Positions 17,265 through 24,908 of a stretch of DNA of 64,000 bases are shown in pieces. The stretch lies in NCBI GenBank assembly GCA_938009275.1, contig CALLHY010000003.1:1-64000 (forward strand), read 5' to 3'. Source of the stretch: an uncultured bacterium (GTDB lineage: Bacteria > Cloacimonadota > Cloacimonadia > Cloacimonadales > Cloacimonadaceae). A model generated the notes under the pieces. The model saw only the letters and a program-made list of their open reading frames with translations, did not search any database and was not told where the DNA came from. Position numbers and translations under genes: made by a program. The first letter of the stretch is position 1; every line of letters begins with the position of its first letter.

Positions 17265-17891
17265 TTAACTAATAGGGTGGGGGCAGGATTTTAGATGCTC
17301 GTCTGATGTCAAGAAAAGCTCTTGCTCCACAAGCTGGATGATGATGTGGATTAGCATGCCATGAATTTCCTGAATTCTGGCAGTGTCCGGTGAGGGTACA
17401 ATAATCTGAAAGTCGCACATATCCCGTAGCTTTCCGCCGTTGCCGCCCAGCAACACGCAGGTGAAGCACTCCCGCTGTTGTGCAGCTTCTATGGCCTTTA
17501 TAACGTTTGCGGAATTACCACTGGTAGAGATGCCGATAACCATGTCTCCGGCCTGGGCATAAGCCTCCACAGCGCGTGAGAATACATGCTCGTAGCCATA
17601 ATCGTTTGCCACGCAGCTAAGGTGCCCCGGATCACTGATGGCTATTGCCGGCAAGGCTTCGCGGTCTTTGTGAAATCTACCGGTTAGCTCTTCGGCAAAG
17701 TGCATGGCATCGCACATGCTGCCACCATTGCCAAACACAATCAGCTTGCCTTTGCGGCGATACACTTCCGCCAATTGTCGGGCAATAAGCTCGGTTTGAC
17801 GCGAAGTTACGCCATCTTCCACCACGAAGGTTAGCAGCCGGTGGGCATCTAATAAAGATTCTTGCACCATGGTTCTAAGTACATTCGCCAT
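17265..17891 (-). CDS. gmhA: SIS-domain phosphoheptose isomerase (GmhA-like)
   Basis: This 208-aa protein has the sugar isomerase fold: LIVFGNGGSMCDAMHFAEEL, GRFHKDREALPAIAISDP, GDMVIGISTSGNSANVIKAI and the C-terminal IQEIHGMLIHIIIQLVEQ. It matches D-sedoheptulose-7-phosphate isomerase, the first step of ADP-heptose synthesis for LPS or S-layer glycans; other SIS isomerases are possible. It starts 1 base after the add stop (TAATATG), so the two are tightly coupled. No other heptose-pathway gene is in the window. Confidence 0.85.
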   Translation of the reverse strand: MANVLRTMVQESLLDAHRLLTFVVEDGVTSRQTELIARQLAEVYRRKGKLIVFGNGGSMCDAMHFAEELTGRFHKDREALPAIAISDPGHLSCVANDYGYEHVFSRAVEAYAQAGDMVIGISTSGNSANVIKAIEAAQQRECFTCVLLGGNGGKLRDMCDFQIIVPSPDTARIQEIHGMLIHIIIQLVEQELFLTSDEHLKSCPHPIS

Positions 17892-17892
17892 A

Positions 17893-18972
17893 TTACAGGT
17901 TTTCTTTCACCTTTACTTTAGTTTTCAGTTCGGCTTCTTCGATCTCCTCAAACTCCTTTAAAGTCTGATTTATAAGGCGAACCCGTTCCTTATAGGGAAC
18001 GAAAGCACTTTTGAAGCCATTTAGGATAACATATTTCACGGTGGGGTAATCCAGACCCAATTCATTTATGGCAAGCATGTATTCATCGGTAATGGTGGTG
18101 TCGCTCACAGTGCGGTTGTCGGTGTTTATGGTTACGCGTAAGCCATAGTCTATGTAAAAGTCAATTGGGTGGCTGCGGATATCGGCAACTGCCTTGGTGT
18201 GGAAGTTACTTTTTATGCATATCTCCAATGGGATGCGATGGTCATTAACGTAATTTAGCAAATCGCCATCTTCCACCAGCCTGGTGCCGTGGCCAATGCG
18301 GTGGGTGCCGCAATAGTGCAGGGCTTGGTGGATGCTTTCGGGGCCATAGGCTTCTCCGGCATGGATAGTGATATTCAAATTGTTCTTTAATGCCAGGTCG
18401 AAGGCATCTTTGTGGTCTTTGGCAGGGTGATTATATTCGCCACCGGCAAGGTCAAAGCCGATAACGCCTTTATTTTTGAATGCGATGGCAAGCTCAGCAA
18501 GCTTTAGTGAGGTGGTGGGGTCCATATTGCGGATACCGCAGATTATCACGCCGGTTTTAATGCCGAAATCACGCTCTCCCAGCTTAAGTCCATCTATCAC
18601 AGCCTGGGAGATTTCGGTTAATTTCAGCCCTTGATTGGTGTGTAAAATAGGGGAATAACGCACTTCCATATAGCGCACGTTTTCTTTTGAGGCATCTTCA
18701 GCAAGCTCATAAGCAGCGCGCTTTAGCCCTTCCTTGTCCTGCAAAACGAGATTTACTATGTGAAAGCCACGCAGATAATCTTCCAGACTTTCGGTTTTAT
18801 CGTTGCAAACTATCAGATTACGCAATTCTGCCGCGTCCATGGTCGGCAGCTTAATGTTGTTCTTCTTTGCTAAATCGATAATGGTGTCGATGCGTACACT
18901 GCCATCCAGATGTACGTGCAGATCAGTTTTAGGCAGTTTCTGAATAAAGGCCTTCGTCATTTTGATCTTCAT
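17893..18972 (-). CDS. add: Adenosine deaminase
   Basis: This 359-aa protein of the adenosine deaminase family has zinc ligands in TDLHVHLDGSVR, the proton-shuttle glutamate region TIHAGEAYGPESI, HRIGHGTRLVEDGDLL and the metal aspartate in TINTDNRTVSDT. It converts adenosine to inosine in purine salvage. Length and motif order agree with bacterial Add. The start MKIKM follows GGAAAG. It is first of a likely operon with gmhA and the secreted nuclease, behind a clear promoter. Confidence 0.92.
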   Translation of the reverse strand: MKIKMTKAFIQKLPKTDLHVHLDGSVRIDTIIDLAKKNNIKLPTMDAAELRNLIVCNDKTESLEDYLRGFHIVNLVLQDKEGLKRAAYELAEDASKENVRYMEVRYSPILHTNQGLKLTEISQAVIDGLKLGERDFGIKTGVIICGIRNMDPTTSLKLAELAIAFKNKGVIGFDLAGGEYNHPAKDHKDAFDLALKNNLNITIHAGEAYGPESIHQALHYCGTHRIGHGTRLVEDGDLLNYVNDHRIPLEICIKSNFHTKAVADIRSHPIDFYIDYGLRVTINTDNRTVSDTTITDEYMLAINELGLDYPTVKYVILNGFKSAFVPYKERVRLINQTLKEFEEIEEAELKTKVKVKENL

Positions 18973-19001
18973 TATTCTTTCCTTCTCTTATATTGCGTAA
19001 C

Positions 19002-19029
19002 AAGATACACAGCATTGGCTTTATGTCAA
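19002..19029 (-). promoter_or_regulatory. Promoter of the add-gmhA-nuclease operon
   Basis: Minus strand: TTGACA (19029-19024), 16 bases, TATCTT (19007-19002). This gives a leader of about 20-25 bases before the add ATG with its GGAAAG site. Confidence 0.55.
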
Positions 19030-19105
19030 ACTATTTCTATTCGCGCGCATCTCACATTTGTCGAGATATGCTTCGGACGTGGAAAAGTGGAAGAGCGTAA
19101 TGTAG

Positions 19106-19633
19106 CTTTCCATTATCGACAAAAATAGCTACAAGAGGATAAAAGAGTATATAGACTATGCCCGCAATGCATCAGATGCAGAAATCGTCTGGGGCGGCAA
19201 GTGTGATGATAGTGTTGGTTACTTTATTCAGCCCACCATTATCAAAACCACCAATCCCCATTTCCGCACCATGCAGGAAGAGATATTCGGGCCGGTGCTA
19301 ACCGTTTATGCCTATCCGGAAAATAACTTTATAGATACTCTGGAACTCTGCGACAAAACCTCTCCCTATGCGCTGACCGGTTCCATATTTGCCCAGGATA
19401 GAACAGCTATCTGCGCTGCCTACGAAATGCTAAGACATAGCGCGGGTAACTTCTACATAAACGACAAGCCCACTGGTGCTGTAGTTGGCCAGCAACCCTT
19501 TGGCGGAGGCAGGTCTTCCGGTACCAATGATAAAGCAGGATCGGCAATAAATCTGCACCGATGGATTTCAGCAAGATCGATAAAAGAAACCTTTGTTCCT
19601 GCTACAAACTACCCATACCCCTTCATGGGATAA
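19106..19633 (+). pseudogene. C-terminal fragment of 1-pyrroline-5-carboxylate dehydrogenase
   Basis: Reading from 19106 gives LSIIDKNSYKRIKEYIDYAR, continuing through GYFIQPTIIKTTNPHFRTM, QEEIFGPVLTVYAYPE, SPYALTGSIFAQDR and NFYINDKPTGAVVGQQPFGG to RSIKETFVPATNYPYPFMG. This matches the last third of PruA-type glutamate-semialdehyde dehydrogenases (normally about 540 residues). The catalytic Cys and NAD-binding parts are absent. An in-frame TAG at 19103-19105 precedes the homology and no start site is present. It is a 5'-truncated remnant with well-preserved sequence, so truncation is recent or it arose by recombination. A terminator follows. Confidence 0.8.
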
Positions 19634-19655
19634 ACAAAAAAAACACTTCCTCAAA

Positions 19656-19690
19656 GGGCGGGATGAGCATATCGTCCCGCTCTTATTTTG
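19656..19690 (+). terminator. Intrinsic terminator after the dehydrogenase fragment
   Basis: GCGGGA (19659-19664) pairs with TCCCGC (19675-19680) around a 10-base loop and is followed by TCTTATTTTG. It would have served the now truncated gene. Confidence 0.65.
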
Positions 19691-19783
19691 TGTTTATCTG
19701 GCTACAAAGGTCGCAGAGGGCACAAAGAGCCCTGAATTGGATTTCGTTTCTATATTGCTTAATTCGTAACAGGTTACAAGTTC

Positions 19784-19850
19784 TTCCCTGCTGCTTCCTT
19801 GCTGCTATCCTGTATTCGATACAGGATAGCAGCAAGGAAGCAGCAGGGAT
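19784..19850. repeat. Long palindromic repeat, copy 2
   Basis: The same element as at 10284-10350: arms 19785-19815 and 19819-19849 pair perfectly around loop TCG; only the outermost pair (T/T) is lost. It lies between the terminator of the dehydrogenase fragment and the M16 protease gene. Confidence 0.9.
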
Positions 19851-19968
19851 GTCCCCTATTGGTCTATAGAAATCTGTTCGATTTAAGGCCGCAAAGCTGA
19901 CTGTCTTAAAGCGAGATATGGCAAACCTGATTTGCCACACTACACCAGTACACAATGAGAGATTTGGG

Positions 19969-20003
19969 CAAAAAAAAGGGAACAGGCATAACCCGTTCCC
20001 TTA
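19969..20003 (-). terminator. Intrinsic terminator of the M16 protease operon
   Basis: Read on the minus strand, GGGAAC (20000-19995) pairs with GTTCCC (19983-19978) and is followed by a run of eight T. It stands about 30 bases beyond the protease stop. Confidence 0.8.
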
Positions 20004-20028
20004 TAAATGGCATAACGCCAGTTTAGAG

Positions 20029-22839
20029 CTATTGTTTCACTTCGGGCAGCATAATCACCTTTAGCAGGTTTTTGTCGAAATTCAGGTAGGTTTTTGCTGC
20101 CTTGGTGATGGTTTTTTTGTTCATTTTGGCATACACTTTGGGATTGTCTACAAATGAGTCTATCGGTATGCCCAGCCATAGGTTGCGTTCCATGCTGGAA
20201 AGCCAGTAGCTATTGGTTTTTATGCTTTCCTCGAAGCGTTTTTCCATGGTGGTAATAGCGGAGCTTACGTAGCTATCGTCATACAATCCCTGCCTTAAGC
20301 TATCGAGCGTGGCAAAGGTGGCAGCATTCAGCATATCCACTTTTTCGGGATCGCAAGACATCCAGGTATTAACGGTGTAGAAAGGCTTGGGGTAACGCTC
20401 AAGCGTATTCCAATTCTGAATTGAATACACTCCGCTGAGGTTTTCGCGCACGTTTTCACGCAGCTTCTCAAAAGCCACCATCATCAATGTATTCATGGCA
20501 ACGTTATTGAACTGGTTAATCTTAAATTTTCCGGTGCTAACGTTGCTTGCCATGGTCAGCTCGCTTTCGCCTTTATTGAAGCGTACTTCCTGCTTTCCGC
20601 TAAAGGGAACGGCATTTATATTGCGAATCTTGTCTTTACGCTTCATGGTTGGCAGATTTGCCAGGTAGGTGGCACAGTAGGTGCGAAGCTGGGCTTCGTC
20701 GTAGGCGCCAACTATGAAGAAGCTAAAGTCGGAAAAGTCGCCAAAGCGGTCGCGATACACTTTCTCCAGATTAGCAAGGCTCATGCCGTCCAAATCTTGC
20801 GGGCGTACGCTGCGTTTGTAGGGATGGTTCTTGTAGATTAGTGTTTCCAGGGTGTCGAAGAACACGTTTTGCGGATTCAGCATCGAATTCTGAAGATAGG
20901 ATCTTAGCTGCGCAATTGAGGTGCTGAATGTGTCTTCAGTAAAGCGGGTTGCGGTTGCTTTTTGATATAATATCTGGAACATCAGCTCCAAATCTTTTGG
21001 TGAGCATGAGCCGCTAAAGCCTTCGCTGTATAGCTCCATGCTGGGATAAGCAGAGGCAACCTTTCCTGCCAGGGCTTTCTGCAGGGCGGGGCCGTCGAAG
21101 TTACCAAATCCGGCATTGTGGCTATACTGGCCTATCACTTCCGACAGCTTGGCTTCGTTGGCGTTCAGCAGAGCTCCACCACCGGGACTGGAAGCAGAAA
21201 GTCTTACTTCATCGGCCTTGAAATCTGTCTGTTTTGCATATACGGTAACGCCGTTGGACAACACCCACTTCTTGATACCGGATTTGGGATATAGCTTTTC
21301 TTTTACAATCTTACCGGGGGTGGGGATGTTTTCCATAATGGGCTCATCAACTGTTGTGTCCTCATAGTCTTCCAGTTCGGTAGTTCTAAGTTCGTTGAAC
21401 ATCGCCAGCAAACGTTCATTAGTAGGGTAGCTAACGCCTTCTTTCTCGGTTCCGCTGATGCTAAGGGTAAGATTTTCGGTAGAGATAAGGTCGTCCACGA
21501 TGTCATTAACCTCATCCAGGCCTATCTCGTGGATAATATTGGTGATAAACTCGGCTTCCTGTTCTGCGCTCATAATGGCAGAGCCGTCCAAAATCGGGCT
21601 TAGCAATTGCCAGGTAGCTTCGTCAGATTCGCGGGTCGCCTTTTCGCTAACTGCTTTTTCGGCACCGCGGATAAGGTCTAATTTGGCGCGTTCAAACTCA
21701 CCAGGCTTAAAGCCATGTTGTCTAATGCGCACAGCTTCGGTTATAACTGCCTGCATGGCCTGTTCGCTTTTACCCTCTGCGCTCAGTGCCATCAGCATCG
21801 ACGCGGCAAAACCGCGCAGCATAGAAACCTCGTAGCCGAATGCATAGGTAAAAGGAGAATTGGGCATCATGCCAATTTCTTGCATTCGGTTGTTGAACAT
21901 GGTGTAGAACAGGTCTTTCTTCAGGTCATTGTAGTATGATCCCAAATCCACCAGGGGAACCGGCTCTTTCTTCCAGGTAGCCTGCACGGTGGTGTAGGGA
22001 AGCTCTTTATCCAGAACAACTGTAGCGCGGGGTTCGGCATTATCGGGCACGGTGTAGCTCTGTTTTGGGCGGGGATTCTCTCTGGGTGGGATTACGCCAA
22101 AGTATTCCTGCACCAGTGCCTGTAGCTGTTCGGGCGGATAATCACCAATAATAATAACGCTTTGAAGGTCGGGACGATACCAGTCTTTGTAATAACGGAT
22201 TAAGCTTTGATGCTTGAAGGTGCGGATGTTCTCAATGGTGCCAATAGGATTGCGCAAGGCATAGCGTGAACCGGCAAAACGGACGCTGTTAACCTTGTCC
22301 TGAACCCTTTGCTGGGCTTCCTGACCCATTCGCCATTCTTCCTGAATAATGCCTCTTTCACGCTCTATTTCTGAGGGATCGAAGCTAAGCTGCCAGGCTA
22401 TGTCCGATAGTATCGAGATTCCTTTGCGCAAGGTTGCTTCATTGTCGGTGGGCAGTTTGAATTGGTAAACGGTAAAGTCGTAGCTGGTACCACCATTCAG
22501 ACCGTTGTGAAAGCCCATGCCAATGGAGGTTAAGAATTCCACCATCTGGGTGCGGGCAAAGTTTTTGCTGCCATTAAAAGCCATGTGTTCCACAAAGTGT
22601 GCCAGACCAAGCTGATCGTCATCTTCGTCTATGCTGCCGGCTTTTACTAATAGCCTGAGTTCAATGCGCTTCTCTGGTTTGGCATTGGGCAGAATGTAAT
22701 AGGTTAGCCCATTATCCAAAACTCCGGTAAGCAGTTCGGGGTCTGTTGGTAAAGGCATGGGTGCGTATTGAGGGGGGATTATTGCGCTAAGTGTTACAGC
22801 GCATATTAGCATTAGTATGCTAAGCCATTTCCCTTTCAT
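20029..22839 (-). CDS. M16-family zinc metalloprotease (insulinase-like), exported
   Basis: This is a 936-aa protein. A signal peptide (LSILMLICAVTLSA) precedes an M16 peptidase domain with the inverted zinc motif HFVEH (H81, E84, H85) in LGLAHFVEHMAFNGSKNF, followed by LTSIGMGFHNGLNGGTSYD and RERGIIQEEWRMG. Second- and third-domain features of PqqL-type double-unit M16 proteins follow (GVTVYAKQTDFKADEVRLSA; FFIVGAYDEAQLRTY). It likely degrades peptides in the periplasm. The lipoprotein gene upstream ends 21 bases before its start, implying an operon. The Zn residues are intact in the N-terminal unit only, as expected for this class. Confidence 0.9.
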   Translation of the reverse strand: MKGKWLSILMLICAVTLSAIIPPQYAPMPLPTDPELLTGVLDNGLTYYILPNAKPEKRIELRLLVKAGSIDEDDDQLGLAHFVEHMAFNGSKNFARTQMVEFLTSIGMGFHNGLNGGTSYDFTVYQFKLPTDNEATLRKGISILSDIAWQLSFDPSEIERERGIIQEEWRMGQEAQQRVQDKVNSVRFAGSRYALRNPIGTIENIRTFKHQSLIRYYKDWYRPDLQSVIIIGDYPPEQLQALVQEYFGVIPPRENPRPKQSYTVPDNAEPRATVVLDKELPYTTVQATWKKEPVPLVDLGSYYNDLKKDLFYTMFNNRMQEIGMMPNSPFTYAFGYEVSMLRGFAASMLMALSAEGKSEQAMQAVITEAVRIRQHGFKPGEFERAKLDLIRGAEKAVSEKATRESDEATWQLLSPILDGSAIMSAEQEAEFITNIIHEIGLDEVNDIVDDLISTENLTLSISGTEKEGVSYPTNERLLAMFNELRTTELEDYEDTTVDEPIMENIPTPGKIVKEKLYPKSGIKKWVLSNGVTVYAKQTDFKADEVRLSASSPGGGALLNANEAKLSEVIGQYSHNAGFGNFDGPALQKALAGKVASAYPSMELYSEGFSGSCSPKDLELMFQILYQKATATRFTEDTFSTSIAQLRSYLQNSMLNPQNVFFDTLETLIYKNHPYKRSVRPQDLDGMSLANLEKVYRDRFGDFSDFSFFIVGAYDEAQLRTYCATYLANLPTMKRKDKIRNINAVPFSGKQEVRFNKGESELTMASNVSTGKFKINQFNNVAMNTLMMVAFEKLRENVRENLSGVYSIQNWNTLERYPKPFYTVNTWMSCDPEKVDMLNAATFATLDSLRQGLYDDSYVSSAITTMEKRFEESIKTNSYWLSSMERNLWLGIPIDSFVDNPKVYAKMNKKTITKAAKTYLNFDKNLLKVIMLPEVKQ

Positions 22840-22860
22840 TGGGTCTCCTTTGGGGCATTA

Positions 22861-23481
22861 TTATTTGGTTACTACTTCAGTAAAGAATTGCTGGTCTTTA
22901 TACAGTATGGTGCCTGCGTTTCCGTATATCAGGGGTTCGCTACTACCCTCAAGAAATACATGTACCTGATAAGAAAATGGGTTTGATGGGGTGTAGTAGT
23001 CCACACGCTTAAACTTGCTGTCTCCCGGCTCTATTTCGCCAATGGTGGTGAAAAGGCTGGGGATAATGCCGTCATTTTTGTAAATCCACACTTCCCTTAT
23101 CTTTGTATCGGTGCTGTTTAGCACTTTAATGCTGGCTCTATTGGGATTCAGGTAGGCATGCAGTTCTTCTCCAGCTTCAACAGTGATACTGGTGTTGTCT
23201 GTCCATAGATTGTTTATCTCATCTTCCAGGCTATAAGTCTCGCCGATAACCTTAACCGGAACAGTACGCTTAACTGTACCGGTAAAGATACTCTGGGTGT
23301 CTGTATCTATATCGAAGCTGCGTGTAGCATTGGAGTTAATGGTTACTTGTTCGCCGGAATCAACGTTTATATACACGGGATAGGCACACGTGTTATGAAC
23401 GGTGAATTTAGCCCCTGATTCGCAAGCTGATAGCAAGATAAGTATCGCGGCTAAAAGAGTGTAGCTAAGGTATGTTTTCAT
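22861..23481 (-). CDS. Lipoprotein of unknown function
   Basis: This 206-aa protein starts at the ATG at 23481, which opens a lipoprotein signal peptide ending LLAAILILLSAC with the lipobox cysteine. The mature part is beta-rich and threonine-rich (FTVHNTCAYPVYINVDSGEQ; SIFTGTVKRTVPVKVIGE; KIREVWIYKNDG), suggesting one or two beta-sandwich domains outside the inner membrane. I do not recognise the family. It is co-transcribed with the M16 protease that follows. Confidence 0.65.
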   Translation of the reverse strand: MKTYLSYTLLAAILILLSACESGAKFTVHNTCAYPVYINVDSGEQVTINSNATRSFDIDTDTQSIFTGTVKRTVPVKVIGETYSLEDEINNLWTDNTSITVEAGEELHAYLNPNRASIKVLNSTDTKIREVWIYKNDGIIPSLFTTIGEIEPGDSKFKRVDYYTPSNPFSYQVHVFLEGSSEPLIYGNAGTILYKDQQFFTEVVTK

Positions 23482-23525
23482 AATGGTACCTCTTGTTTCC
23501 ACCAAACATCTTTGCACTATGCAGA

Positions 23526-23531
23526 TGTCAA
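23526..23531 (-). promoter_or_regulatory. Possible -35 box of the lipoprotein/M16 operon
   Basis: A perfect TTGACA on the minus strand (23531-23526) stands about 45 bases before the lipoprotein ATG. No convincing -10 is found at 16-18 bases, so this is tentative. Confidence 0.25.
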
Positions 23532-23558
23532 GCACAAATTGCTGATGCAGATATAATG

Positions 23559-24326
23559 TTATGGGTAAATGATATTGGGACGGCCGGAATTGGGGTTTAT
23601 AACGGTATCCAGCTTCACTCCGAATAGACTGTGCAGTACTTCAGTTTGCATAAGGCTTTCCGGCTTGCCTTCTGCCAATAGCTTGCCATCCTTTAGAAAG
23701 ATGAGACAATCTGCATAGTTGGCAGCCAGATTAAGGTTATGCGACACAATCAGCACAGTTTTGCCATGGCTGTTGTGGATATTGCGCAAAAGCGACATAA
23801 TCTCCAGTTGATGGTTTATATCCAGTTGCGATAGGCTTTCATCCAGCAAGATATAGGGAGTGTTCTGAACCAATGCCCGGGCAATGTACACCCGTTGCTT
23901 TTCGCCACCACTTAGCTCCGACAACCATCGCTGCTTCAAGCTTTGCAGGTTTAGCATGGCGATAACCTCTTCTGCTGCCTGCTTATCTTCGGCGCTATGC
24001 GCCTGCATCAGACCAAGATAGGGGTATCTGCCCATCAGCACTGTTTCGAATACCTGGTGGTCAAATTCCCGCGTGCTCTCCTGGGGAACAAAGGCAATCT
24101 GCCGCGCCAGGAAGCTACCCTTAGCCTTGGCGATATCCTTGCCGAAAACATGAATGCTTCCTGCAGATGGCTTCAAATAGCCCATAAGTGAATATAACAG
24201 AGTAGATTTACCTGCCCCATTGGGGCCTAATAAGGCACAAAAACTGCCGGGCGCAACCTGCAGGGAAATGCCTTTTAGTATCGGCTCTTCCGTATATCCG
24301 CAGTATAAGTTCTTTGCCTCTATCAT
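23559..24326 (-). CDS. ABC transporter ATPase, iron-siderophore/cobalamin type (FecE-like)
   Basis: This 255-aa ATPase has Walker A GPNGAGKST, Q-loop QIAFVPQES, signature LSGGEKQRV, Walker B YILLDESLSQLD and switch His in VLIVSHNLNLAA. The sequence is of the FepC/FecE/BtuD group, which drives uptake of siderophores, haem or cobalamin with a BtuC-like permease. No permease or binding protein is adjacent, so it appears orphaned here. The start at 24326 (MIEAKN) is preferred over 24350 by alignment to family starts, although neither has a strong ribosome binding site. It is divergent from the Isc operon across a shared inverted repeat. Confidence 0.85.
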   Translation of the reverse strand: MIEAKNLYCGYTEEPILKGISLQVAPGSFCALLGPNGAGKSTLLYSLMGYLKPSAGSIHVFGKDIAKAKGSFLARQIAFVPQESTREFDHQVFETVLMGRYPYLGLMQAHSAEDKQAAEEVIAMLNLQSLKQRWLSELSGGEKQRVYIARALVQNTPYILLDESLSQLDINHQLEIMSLLRNIHNSHGKTVLIVSHNLNLAANYADCLIFLKDGKLLAEGKPESLMQTEVLHSLFGVKLDTVINPNSGRPNIIYP

Positions 24327-24382
24327 TGTGTCTGTCTTCACCCTGTGCATTATTTACTAAGTACAGCCTTTCTGCATCCACA

Positions 24383-24443
24383 TATTCTGTCAATAGCTTG
24401 CTTGCATCCAGGCAGCGGGTTGCAGAAAAGTATTGACAGAATA
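24383..24443. promoter_or_regulatory. Divergent promoter/operator between ABC gene and Isc operon
   Basis: A 13-base perfect inverted repeat, TATTCTGTCAATA (24383-24395) and TATTGACAGAATA (24431-24443), places a TTGACA box facing outward on each side. On the plus strand TTGACA (24433-24438) and TAGTAT (24455-24460, 16-base spacer) form the Isc promoter. On the minus strand the left TTGACA faces the ABC gene but lacks an obvious -10. The symmetrical arrangement suggests a binding site for a regulator, plausibly the Rrf2 protein itself. Confidence 0.5.
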
Positions 24444-24491
24444 GCATATCAAATTAGTATGTATTCAGAGACCATGAATGAGGAGCCGATT

Positions 24492-24908
24492 ATGGCAGTT
24501 AACACCCGAACAGAATATGCGCTTAGAGCTCTGCTGGAGATTACCGACAGCCAGCAGGATGCGGTTAGTGCGCAAAAGATATGCGAACATCAGGAACTAC
24601 CCAAGAAATATATAGAGCGCTTGCTTGGAAACTTAAAGACCGCAGGCTTAATAATCAGCAGCGCAGGTGCCAAAGGCGGCTACGTGCTTGCCAAACCGGC
24701 AGAGGACATAACCTTGCAACAGGTGCTGTCTGCCGTGGATGACGATTCTTTAGACCCCACCTGCAATGCCTCTGCACAGCGTTTTTGCCCCAGTGGCGGT
24801 TGCTCGCTTAGTGCTTTTTTCACCGAGCTTGGCGGCAGAATGCAACAAATGCTGTCCGAATACACTCTGGCAAGTATCTATAATACATGGAAGAGAGGTA
24901 AGAAATGA
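24492..24908 (+). CDS. Rrf2-family Fe-S regulator (IscR-like)
   Basis: This 138-aa protein starts at the ATG at 24492, 6 bases after GAGGAG; earlier in-frame ATGs lack a site. The winged helix reads NTRTEYALRALLEI, CEHQELPKKYIERLLGNLK and SAGAKGGYVLAKPAEDI. Three cysteines, C91, C99 and C104 (CNASAQRFCPSGGC), have the layout of the Fe-S ligands of IscR, with slightly different spacing. It likely senses Fe-S cluster or iron status and controls the operon it heads. Its stop overlaps the iscS-like start as ATGA. Confidence 0.88.
   Translation: MAVNTRTEYALRALLEITDSQQDAVSAQKICEHQELPKKYIERLLGNLKTAGLIISSAGAKGGYVLAKPAEDITLQQVLSAVDDDSLDPTCNASAQRFCPSGGCSLSAFFTELGGRMQQMLSEYTLASIYNTWKRGKK

Noticed and set aside
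24345..24491. Longer N terminus for the Rrf2 gene
   Set aside because: The extra 49 codons cross the promoter and have no ribosome binding site, whereas the ATG at 24492 follows GAGGAG.
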